Source: JAPUME01 sp027294185
Lineage (GTDB): Bacteria; Acidobacteriota; Terriglobia; UBA7540; JAPUME01
Assembly (NCBI GenBank): GCA_963555835.3
Contig: CAUVWZ020000002.1
Span: 620,001-684,000, forward strand
Direction of reading: 5' to 3'
DNA: 64,000 nucleotides
The stretch's first letter is position 1. Each line of letters starts with the position of its first letter. Below the pieces are notes generated by a model. That model searched no databases and had not been told where the DNA came from. It was given only the letters and a program-made list of their open reading frames with translations. The position numbers and the translations under genes were made by a program. This document shows positions 58,945 to 64,000 of the stretch, in pieces.

Positions 58945-59247
58945 ATGCACAATTATTGCTCGTTACCCGACAAGACCCAGGGCCTCTGTCCTGAATGCAA
59001 CAAGAAAGGCAAGAAGGTTCAGCGGCTGACGATGGAGCATTTGCTCCAGCCTTCCCTGACCGGCGAGATTGCTTCAGGGCAGTATTTCTTCTGTGAAAGC
59101 CCAAGCTGCCAAGTGGTTTACTTCAGCGCTGCCGGTGGCAAGGGAAAAGAACGGTGCATTAATGTCCAATCTCCAGCAACACCTGGGAGGTGCGCAAATG
59201 GCCAAGAAGATTGTACTTTACAGCCAGCCGGGTTGAATGTTTTGTAA
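58945..59247 (+). CDS. CopZ-type N-terminal metal-binding domain, apparently truncated
   Basis: The first 62 residues match the N-terminal zinc/[2Fe-2S] domain of CopZ-like metallochaperones: CPECNKKGKKVQRLTMEHLL, then YFFCESPSCQVVYFS with the CxxC and C-x4-C ligands. The second, Bfd-like [2Fe-2S] domain (with CYCF) is missing. The frame instead runs on 35 residues in low-confidence sequence and overlaps the glutaredoxin start by 50 bases. It may be a frameshifted or shortened version that kept only the first domain. Confidence 0.75.
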   Translation: MHNYCSLPDKTQGLCPECNKKGKKVQRLTMEHLLQPSLTGEIASGQYFFCESPSCQVVYFSAAGGKGKERCINVQSPATPGRCANGQEDCTLQPAGLNVL

Positions 59248-59434
59248 CAGGACGAAAGAGTTTCTTTCGCAAAACAAGATTGATTTCACCGAACGAAACA
59301 TCGCTGTTGACGCCGATGCTCTGGACGAACTGGAGAAGCTGGGGTACATGACGACGCCGGTAACTCTAATTGACGGTGAGGTCGTGGTCGGCTTCGACCG
59401 GGCCAGGCTGGCAACGTTGCTGGGAATCGTTTGA
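59198..59434 (+). CDS. Selenocysteine-containing glutaredoxin-like protein (UxxC)
   Basis: ATG 59198 has GGGAGGTG upstream. The frame reads MAKKIVLYSQPG, then TGA (59234-59236), then MFCNRTKEFLSQNKIDFTER and on to the stop at 59434, 78 aa in all. In glutaredoxins this site is C-x-x-C right after 'YSxPG', so TGA replaces the nucleophilic Cys: U-M-F-C. The TTPV cis-Pro motif and an FDRARLATLL C-terminus confirm the fold. A hairpin with CGAAAG/CUUUCG stem and AGUUU loop lies 22 bases after the TGA. Without Sec insertion only a 12-residue peptide would be made. Confidence 0.9.
59239..59275 (+). promoter_or_regulatory. Candidate bacterial SECIS element (glutaredoxin)
   Basis: Upper stem CGAAAG (59253-59258) / CUUUCG (59264-59269), loop AGUUU with G at position 2, 22 nt after the TGA. 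A lower stem GUUUUG/CAAAAC (59239-59244, 59270-59275) can extend it with a one-sided bulge. Confidence 0.65.
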
Positions 59435-59490
59435 GTATGTAAAGACTTGCCCGCTTGCCGGGAGGGGCGAGAATTTGGAGGATAAGAGAG

Positions 59491-59904
59491 ATGAAGACAC
59501 TTATTTGCCCCACCTGTGGTTGTTCCCTGGTCAGGCTGGGAATCAGCAAAGACAAGGCGGCACCATACAATTACAACGATAAGGAACATTTTTTCTGTTG
59601 CCGGGGGTGCGCTGACCTGTTCGTGGCTGACCCCGAGCAACACCTCCAACGAACGAAAAATGTGATTGTATGCCCAACCTGCCTGGGGGAAAAACCGCCG
59701 GCGTCAACCTTCACCTTCGACTACGCCGGGCAGGAAGTCCACTATTGCGGTTGTCCGTATTGCCGAGAAATGTTCCAAAAAGACCCTGATTATTACATCA
59801 AGCGTTTGGAAGGCACGATACCTCAGGCGGCGTGCTCGGCCATGATGGAGGTTCGGTTAGGCCCGAGTAATCGAATAATGAATGTGCGTCTTCGGCAAAT
59901 CTGA
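59491..59904 (+). CDS. Cys-rich YHS/TRASH-like metal-binding protein, two domains
   Basis: 137 residues. The N-terminus has a zinc-ribbon-like CPTCGCSLVRLG, then a first YHS/TRASH-like unit (EHFFCCRGCADLFVADPEQH), a second CPTC (VIVCPTCLGEKPPAS) and a second unit (VHYCGCPYCREMFQKDPDYY). This doubled plan points to a cytosolic metal-binding or metal-sensing chaperone for a soft metal. GGAGGATAAGAG precedes ATG 59491. It lies 56 bases after the glutaredoxin stop. Its TGA stop is followed by non-coding sequence, so no read-through is expected. Confidence 0.75.
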   Translation: MKTLICPTCGCSLVRLGISKDKAAPYNYNDKEHFFCCRGCADLFVADPEQHLQRTKNVIVCPTCLGEKPPASTFTFDYAGQEVHYCGCPYCREMFQKDPDYYIKRLEGTIPQAACSAMMEVRLGPSNRIMNVRLRQI

Positions 59905-60022
59905 GCCAACCCGAAGTGATCCCGACTGTAACTATGTTGGAGTAAATGACTCATTCAGCAATTCTCTCTGCCTGTCTGGTTATCGCTCGAACCACCGCTG
60001 GCCACGCCGGGGCACAAAACGC

Positions 60023-60053
60023 TTGACTCTCTACCTAGCTATAAGGTTTACCG
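60023..60053 (+). promoter_or_regulatory. MerR-type promoter before the merR-like gene
   Basis: TTGACT (60023-60028) followed after a 19-base spacer by TTTACC, with CTCTACC/ATAAGGT-like half sites between. Long-spacer promoters of this type are the targets of MerR-family activators. If transcription starts near 60060 the merR mRNA has almost no leader. Confidence 0.55.
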
Positions 60054-60060
60054 TGAACTC

Positions 60061-60516
60061 GTGGTAGCGAAAATCAATTTCATCGGACAAGTCGCACGCC
60101 AAGCGGGTGTGGGGGTGCAAACCGTCCGCTATTATGAACGGCTGGGTCTGCTGCCTCCAGCCCAGCGCACTTCTACAGGATACCGGGTCTATTCGTCGGA
60201 AGTAGTCGGGCAGTTGCGCTTTATCAAGAACACCCAGACCTTAGGCTTGTCACTTCAGGAGATCAAGGAAATCCTTCGCCTGAAATACTCTGGGCAGTCG
60301 CCCTGCCGGTGTGTGCGCGAGCGCCTGGAGACAAGATTGCGTGAAATTCAAAAGGAGATGGTCCGCTTGACAGGAATGCAACGCGAGCTGTCCGCATGTC
60401 TCCGACGGACCAGGAATCTGCCGCGCTTGCCGCACGCCGCCAGCTTGATCTGCCCCATCATTGAAACCCAGCGCACGCGCAAATCCTCAAAAAAGCTTGA
60501 CTCTATAGCCCACTAG
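60061..60516 (+). CDS. MerR-family heavy-metal transcriptional regulator
   Basis: 151 residues from GTG 60061. N-terminal winged HTH: INFIGQVARQAGVGVQTVRY, then YERLGLLPPAQRTSTGYRVY. The dimerisation helix is followed by cysteines at the positions used by MerR/ZntR-type metal sensors: SPCRCVRERL, ELSACLRR and LICPIIE. The CPII block is the MerR/ZntR metal-loop ending. It would twist the 19-20-bp-spacer promoter at 60497 to switch on the downstream genes. Its TAG stop lies inside that operator. No ribosome site precedes the GTG; leaderless translation is possible. Confidence 0.92.
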   Translation: MVAKINFIGQVARQAGVGVQTVRYYERLGLLPPAQRTSTGYRVYSSEVVGQLRFIKNTQTLGLSLQEIKEILRLKYSGQSPCRCVRERLETRLREIQKEMVRLTGMQRELSACLRRTRNLPRLPHAASLICPIIETQRTRKSSKKLDSIAH

Positions 60517-60528
60517 AGCGTTTAGGCT
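60497..60528 (+). promoter_or_regulatory. MerR-type operator/promoter for the selenoprotein operon
   Basis: TTGACT at 60497-60502, dyad CTCTA (60501-60505) / TAGAG (60514-60518), and TAGGCT at 60523-60528 give a -35/-10 pair with a 20-base spacer, a MerR-family hallmark. It overlaps the merR 3' end and precedes the next gene (60574) by 46 bases. Confidence 0.7.
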
Positions 60529-60573
60529 GGCTTTGTCGAGGCCAGGACAAATTGAATCAGGAGGTCAAAGACA

Positions 60574-60924
60574 ATGCGCAGATTGCTTTTTGGGTTGGTG
60601 TTCACAATGACGCTGGCGCTGGGAACTTGGGTAGTTGCTGCAGCGTCCACACTCGGGCCGGAGGCTTACGCCTGTAGCGGCTGCTGCACGAGTTCCGGGG
60701 ACTGCCCCTACGTCCGCTTGTTGCCTCAACAGGTAAGTCTCTTGCGCCCGAGCTCTGGGGCGCCCCGCCCGGGTGGGAGAGTTTCTGAGGAAGTGTGGAA
60801 TGCGAGACAAACTTTCAGGCTTGGCGCGTGTACTTCTTGCCCTCCCCTGGTGTTGAGTGGCGCCGGGGCTGCTTGCACTGGTATCAGTCGGCAGCGCCGC
60901 GATGGCCCGTGTGGCCATCGGTAG
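60574..60924 (+). CDS. Small exported Cys-rich protein, 3' end uncertain
   Basis: ATG 60574 follows CAGGAGGTC. A signal peptide (LLFGLVFTMTLALGTWVVAA) leads to a Cys cluster YACSGCCTSSGDCPYV, plausible for periplasmic metal binding. After about residue 55 the sequence becomes Pro/Gly/Arg-rich and overlaps the MerT-like gene (start 60800) by 125 bases, so the true gene probably ended earlier and a frameshift may lie near 60740. First gene after the MerR-type promoter. Confidence 0.6.
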   Translation: MRRLLFGLVFTMTLALGTWVVAAASTLGPEAYACSGCCTSSGDCPYVRLLPQQVSLLRPSSGAPRPGGRVSEEVWNARQTFRLGACTSCPPLVLSGAGAACTGISRQRRDGPCGHR

Positions 60925-61093
60925 GCTTTTGCCCTGGATGTTCATCGGTTCTTTAGGATTCCTCGGTTATGCACACTACCTGACCTGGGTTAGACGACAC
61001 GGGCATCCAATCGGTCGGATCTTTTTGCTGGGCAGCACGGGCCTGGTTGTCTATCTCTGGTACATTCGACTCGAATCGTGGTGGAACGCATGA
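60800..61093 (+). CDS. Selenocysteine-containing MerT-like membrane transporter (Cys-Sec pair)
   Basis: ATG 60800 has GAGGAAG six bases upstream. The frame reads MRDKLSGLARVLLALPWC, TGA (60854-60856), then VAPGLLALVSVGSAAMARVA and two more helices (LLPWMFIGSLGFLGYAHYLT, IFLLGSTGLVVYLWYI), ending at TGA 61093; 97 aa. In MerT proteins helix 1 has a vicinal Cys-Cys (compare SLCCIGPIAFAGLGV in the 58097 gene). Here it is W-C-U-V-A-P-G, so TGA replaces the second Cys. A two-part hairpin with GUAU loop lies 24 bases after the TGA. The next gene overlaps the stop as ATGA. Confidence 0.88.
60868..60895 (+). promoter_or_regulatory. Candidate bacterial SECIS element (MerT-like gene)
   Basis: Lower stem GCUGC (60868-60872) / GCAGC (60891-60895), internal loop UUGC/CG, upper stem ACUG/CAGU, apical loop GUAU with G first. 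Loop begins 24 nt after the TGA. Confidence 0.7.
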
Positions 61094-61941
61094 GGCAGTT
61101 ACCATTTCTCGCTGCCGTTCTGGTTTTCGTGGTGATCGTGACACCGGCGCGAGCGCAGATCGTGGCCTCGGGCGGCCGCACGCTTTTCAACCGGGCAGTA
61201 ATGCTCCGCTCCTTTCTGCGACTGGAGAATTTCTCTGTCCCCGAGCCGAAGGCACGACGCCGTGCCTTCGTCAATCCCTATGCGGTGGTCTGGGGATTTC
61301 TCCCCGAATGGAACCTCACCGTCGTCGCTCCGTTCGTCACTGTGGATGTGGAACGGACCCTGGACGGGCAACGGGTGAGACAAACCCAATCCGGATTTGG
61401 GGACGCGCAGGTTTTCCTCAAGTACGACGGACTGTATAAGAAAAATGTGCGGCGAGGCTTCACGCGGCTGGCAGGTGAGTTCGGCGTAAAGGTTCCGAGC
61501 GGACGCAGCGGCTTCACCTCGAACAGGGTGGGTTATCTGTTTGCTTTGATCTTCTCCCACGTTCGCGACCGGCATTGGTGGGTGACCGATTTTCAGTACT
61601 TGCTCACACGGGAGAAATCTGACGGGGTGAATCCCGGCAATCGCTGGAACTATGACTTTGCCTATCTCTATCGTCTCTTGCCGTGGCGGGGATTCGAGGG
61701 CAAGAATCTATTCCTGGTGGCGGAGCTGAATGGAGAATTTGCCACCCGTAGCAGAAGTTTTGGAGTCCCTTTCGCCGACTCGGGCGGAAGCATTCTGTTC
61801 TTTTCTCCCGGCGTCCAGTTTCTGCCCAACCGGCGTATTGTGCTGGAGTTTGCCGCCCCGCTTCCTATTCACCGCGACCTCAATGGATCGCAGCCCAAGC
61901 CGACGTCTACATTCATAATGGGCATCCGATACCTCTTCTGA
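61090..61941 (+). CDS. Outer-membrane beta-barrel (MetA-pathway-type transporter family)
   Basis: 283 residues from ATG 61090, overlapping the MerT-like stop in ATGA. Signal peptide FLAAVLVFVVIVTPARAQ ends at Ala-Gln. The body alternates aromatic/polar strands: FSVPEPKARRRAFVNPYAVV, WNLTVVAPFVTVDVERTL, GFGDAQVFLKYDGLYKK, EFGVKVPSGRSGF, WVTDFQYLLTREKSDGVNPG, FFSPGVQFLPNRRIVLEFAA, ending FIMGIRYLF with a C-terminal Phe. This matches the 'transporter' barrels often found beside metal or aromatic transport genes. It may let the metal species cross the outer membrane. Confidence 0.85.
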   Translation: MRQLPFLAAVLVFVVIVTPARAQIVASGGRTLFNRAVMLRSFLRLENFSVPEPKARRRAFVNPYAVVWGFLPEWNLTVVAPFVTVDVERTLDGQRVRQTQSGFGDAQVFLKYDGLYKKNVRRGFTRLAGEFGVKVPSGRSGFTSNRVGYLFALIFSHVRDRHWWVTDFQYLLTREKSDGVNPGNRWNYDFAYLYRLLPWRGFEGKNLFLVAELNGEFATRSRSFGVPFADSGGSILFFSPGVQFLPNRRIVLEFAAPLPIHRDLNGSQPKPTSTFIMGIRYLF

Positions 61942-61953
61942 GGAGAACGAACT

Positions 61954-62907
61954 TTGTCAAATCGCGGTTTGGGATTCACCATTCCAGCGTTGGTAATTCT
62001 CTGTTGGACCTCCTGCGGAACCTTGGCCCCGCCGCTGGAGCCGGGCTATAAAGTGGCAGCCGAATGGGATGGGGCGGGCACGGGGGCCCAGAAATTGGAA
62101 GAGCCGCAAGGCATCGCCGTGAGCAACGAAGGCGAGGTGTTTGTCGCCGACGCCCGCGCCTGCCGCGTGCAGGTGTTTTCCCCTGCCGGCCAACTTTTGC
62201 GTTCCTTCGGAGAGTGCGGAAGCAAACCCGGCCAACTCCAAAAGCCTCTGGATATCGCCATCGGACCCGAGGGAAACGTCTATGTTGCGGACTTCGAACT
62301 GGACCGCGTGCAGGCATTCACTCCAGAAGGCGAGTTCCTCTTTGCGTGGGGAACTCATGGTCGTCAAGAAGGAGAATTTTCTGCGCCCGTGGGTATTACC
62401 ACCGATGCCGGCGGCCATATCTACGTAAGCGAGTTCACCAACCACAGAATCCAAAAGTTCACCGCAAAAGGCGAATTCATTCTTGCCTGGGGTGGCAAGG
62501 GACATTCGGAAGGCCAACTCAACTACCCTGTAAAGCTCGCCGTGGGTCCTGACAGCATGATCTACGTTGCCGACACGCACAACGGTCGCATTCAGGTTTT
62601 CACTCCTCAGGGTGAATTTCAACAGAGCATCGGCTCACCCGGCACCTGGTATGGCCAGTTCGGCGACCCTACCGACGTGGCCGTCGACACCAAAGGTCGG
62701 ATGCACATCGCCGACAGTGGCAACCATCGCGTACAGATGCTCTCGGAAACAGGTGAGTACCTGGCCCAGTGGGAGCTGCCGATGCCGCAGGAGGTCCAAT
62801 TCGAATCACCGGTGGCGCTGACGCTTGGGCCGAACGGGAATCTGTACGTTTCCGATATTGGTAATAAACGGATTTACAAGCTGCGTATAATTGACCCTGA
62901 AAATTGA
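61954..62907 (+). CDS. NHL-repeat beta-propeller lipoprotein
   Basis: 317 residues from TTG 61954 (GAGGAG upstream). Signal peptide with lipobox-like CWTSC (LGFTIPALVILCWTSCG). Five or six NHL repeats follow: EEPQGIAVSNEGEVFVADAR, QKPLDIAIGPEGNVYVADFE, SAPVGITTDAGGHIYVSEFT, NYPVKLAVGPDSMIYVADTH, GDPTDVAVDTKGRMHIADSG, ESPVALTLGPNGNLYVSDIG. NHL propellers bind protein or small ligands. It lies 12 bases after the barrel gene and 14 before the HMA selenoprotein, so it belongs to the same transcript. Role in metal handling unknown. Confidence 0.9.
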   Translation: MSNRGLGFTIPALVILCWTSCGTLAPPLEPGYKVAAEWDGAGTGAQKLEEPQGIAVSNEGEVFVADARACRVQVFSPAGQLLRSFGECGSKPGQLQKPLDIAIGPEGNVYVADFELDRVQAFTPEGEFLFAWGTHGRQEGEFSAPVGITTDAGGHIYVSEFTNHRIQKFTAKGEFILAWGGKGHSEGQLNYPVKLAVGPDSMIYVADTHNGRIQVFTPQGEFQQSIGSPGTWYGQFGDPTDVAVDTKGRMHIADSGNHRVQMLSETGEYLAQWELPMPQEVQFESPVALTLGPNGNLYVSDIGNKRIYKLRIIDPEN

Positions 62908-62921
62908 GGGGAGGTAATAAG

Positions 62922-63470
62922 ATGATGGCTCCAGGAAACATCGCTTCTTTCGCCGCAGGATGTCTCGTATTGTTTTTCGGCGCATCGCTTCCGCCACCGA
63001 CCCTGCAAGCCCAAGTGTCGGAAGCACAGGTCCGCATCGATGGGATGACGTGATCTCTTTGAGCTTACGGGGCGGAAAAAGCCCTGCGACGCCTGGATGG
63101 CGTCGGTAAAGTAAACGTCAGTCTGGAGGAAGGTGCAGCCGTCCTCACACCCAAGCCGGGAAGAAGTTTCGATCCCACAGGAATTTCCAAGGCGGTCAAG
63201 AACGCCGGATTCACTCCCGGGGAAGTCCGCTTCACAGTACGCGGCAAACTGGTTCGCCACGAGAAATTCCTGGCCCTGGGTGTGCCGGGGCTTCAAAAGC
63301 TTCTTGTGCTGGAAAGAGGACCGGGCGCCGAGCAGCTTCGCAAAAGCGAAGTTCCCGAAGGTTATGAGATCACCGTCACCGGCCGTCTTCATGCTTCTCA
63401 TGGCGACGAGCCGCCGGGCATGACGGTGGAGAAATTTGTGACGGGTCCTTCGCCTGCACGCGGAGGCTAA
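62922..63470 (+). CDS. Exported HMA (MerP-like) protein with two selenocysteines (UxxU)
   Basis: ATG 62922 (or 62925) follows GGGGAGGT. A signal peptide (FAAGCLVLFFGASLPPPTLQ) ends at AQ. Then comes SEAQVRIDGMT, TGA (63051-63053), SL, TGA (63060-63062), AYGAEKALRRLDGVGKVNVS. This is an HMA domain whose GMTCxxC motif has both cysteines replaced by TGA: GMT-U-SL-U. The rest is open to TAA at 63470 (182 codons): HMA remainder to KAVKNAGF, then a beta-rich C-terminal domain (FTVRGKLVRHEKFLALGVPG, EITVTGRLHASHGDEPPGMT). Two hairpins after the TGAs fit bacterial SECIS spacing. Its end overlaps the convergent MsrP-type gene by four bases. Confidence 0.9.
63068..63105 (+). promoter_or_regulatory. Two adjacent candidate bacterial SECIS hairpins (HMA gene)
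   Basis: Hairpin 1: CGGGGC (63068-63073) / GCCCUG (63081-63086), loop GGAAAAA, 20 nt after TGA 1. Hairpin 2: CGACGCC (63087-63093) / GGCGUCG (63099-63105), perfect 7 bp, loop UGGAU, 31 nt after TGA 2. Both loops have G in the first two positions. Confidence 0.65.
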
Positions 63471-64000
63471 CTGTAAAGGTCGGCCACGTAGTCTTGATAG
63501 CCGTTGAACGGCAGCGTGGGTATGCGTTCGCCGGTCTCGACCACCTGCTCACTCGCCTGAGACCAGCGCGGATGGGGTACGGCGGGATTTACGTTGGCGA
63601 CAAAACCGTATTCGTCCGGCACGGCCTGATTCCAGAAGGTTCGCGGGCGGTTTCTGACGAACTCGAATCTTACGATGGACTTGATACTCTTGAAGCCGTA
63701 TTTCCAGGGAACGATCAATCGAATCGGCGCGCCGTTCTGGTTTGGCAGGTTGCGCCCGTACATCCCCACCACCACCATCGTCAACTCGTTCGTGGCCTCT
63801 TCCATCGTCAATCCCTCGAAGTAAGGCCAGGGATAGTGCGGCTGGCTTCTCTGGCCGGGAGCCTCACTCGGCCGGTTGAAAGTGACCATGCGCACAAACC
63901 GGGCTCGGGAGGTGGGCTTCACCCAATCGATAAACTGTTTCATCGGAAAACCCACCCAGGGGATCACCATCGACCAGGCTTCGACACATCGGAACCGATA
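63467..64000 (-). CDS. msrP: MsrP/YedY-type molybdopterin sulfoxide reductase, C-terminal part
   Basis: Partial: the gene runs off the right edge. Reading leftward: YRFRCVEAWSMVIPWVGFPM, whose Cys is the molybdenum ligand in the sulfite-oxidase fold, then YPWPYFEGLTMEEATNELTM, GMYGRNLPNQNGAPIRLIVP, WKYGFKSIKSIVRFEFV. This is the catalytic subunit of the periplasmic methionine-sulfoxide reductase MsrPQ or a close relative. The Mo-ligand codon is TGT, an ordinary Cys. It needs the cofactor made by moeA/moaC/mog at 47-51 kb. The stop overlaps the end of the HMA selenoprotein gene tail to tail. Confidence 0.93.
   Translation of the reverse strand, partial: YRFRCVEAWSMVIPWVGFPMKQFIDWVKPTSRARFVRMVTFNRPSEAPGQRSQPHYPWPYFEGLTMEEATNELTMVVVGMYGRNLPNQNGAPIRLIVPWKYGFKSIKSIVRFEFVRNRPRTFWNQAVPDEYGFVANVNPAVPHPRWSQASEQVVETGERIPTLPFNGYQDYVADLYS

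Noticed and set aside
59432..59487. Read-through of the glutaredoxin stop TGA as a second Sec
   Set aside because: The protein is already full length for the family and the following codons look non-coding.
59946..60026. Short ORF with signal-like start (MTHSAILSACLVIARTTAGH) before merR
   Set aside because: Ends in TGA and then another stop three codons later; no conserved Cys context for Sec, and it overlaps the merR promoter.
1..64000. CRISPR arrays
   Set aside because: No series of regularly spaced direct repeats of 23-37 bases with unique spacers was seen; the tandem repeats at 45.1 and 45.3 kb have no spacers.

Overview
ORGANISM. The window looks like a chromosomal contig from an uncultured acidobacterium or a close relative. 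The reasons are: fragments of eukaryote-type Ser/Thr kinase genes scattered through the left half, two DUF1501 + DUF1549/DUF1553 pairs, a CBM9-like/DUF5916 barrel, kinesin-light-chain-like TPR proteins, and ordinary GC-rich bacterial housekeeping genes. Planctomycetes and Verrucomicrobia also carry DUF1501/DUF1549 pairs, so the phylum is an inference.

LAYOUT. 0-5.6 kb is an accessory island: a predicted HEPN protein next to a trypsin-like protease, a Sel1 protein, phage-like scraps and small ORFs. 5.7-34.5 kb is a gene-poor, repeat-rich region. At least eight copies of a ~45 bp element match the 3' end of a kinase-type gene, and three kinase 5' stubs share the same upstream spacer. Around these lie a TPR protein, DUF5916, PEBP, a PQQ-type propeller, PPOX, a cupin, a cassette-like segment next to a truncated superoxide dismutase, two DUF1501/DUF1549 modules, an opine-dehydrogenase-like enzyme, a cytochrome c-LRR fusion and a decayed prophage (terminase genes) beside tRNA-Phe. 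35-57.5 kb is core genome: DksA-like, FtsK, UppP, RNase J, RsmA, GlgA, thioredoxin, PurA, three molybdenum-cofactor genes (moeA, moaC, mogA-like), response regulators, a sulfatase-like enzyme, an isolated NuoB, DUF4097, PilZ and YgfZ.

MAIN DISCOVERY (57.7-63.5 kb). A mer-like heavy-metal cluster runs: CsoR-family regulator, MerT-MerP-MerP fusion, CopZ-type N-terminal domain, glutaredoxin, Cys-rich YHS/TRASH-like protein, MerR regulator, a Cys-rich exported protein, MerT-like protein, outer-membrane barrel, NHL propeller lipoprotein, HMA-domain protein. Three of these genes contain in-frame TGA codons, four in all. Each TGA lies exactly where the family has a metal- or redox-active cysteine: glutaredoxin U-M-F-C, the Cys-Cys pair of a MerT-like first helix (C-U), and both cysteines of an HMA motif (GMT-U-SL-U). 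Each is followed at a suitable distance by a hairpin resembling a bacterial SECIS element, and each gene has a good Shine-Dalgarno site at an ATG upstream of the TGA. I read this as a selenocysteine-based soft-metal trafficking operon under MerR-type control. No sel genes are in the window.

The right edge cuts through an MsrP/YedY-type molybdoenzyme gene, which would use the cofactor made by the moeA/moaC/mogA genes upstream.
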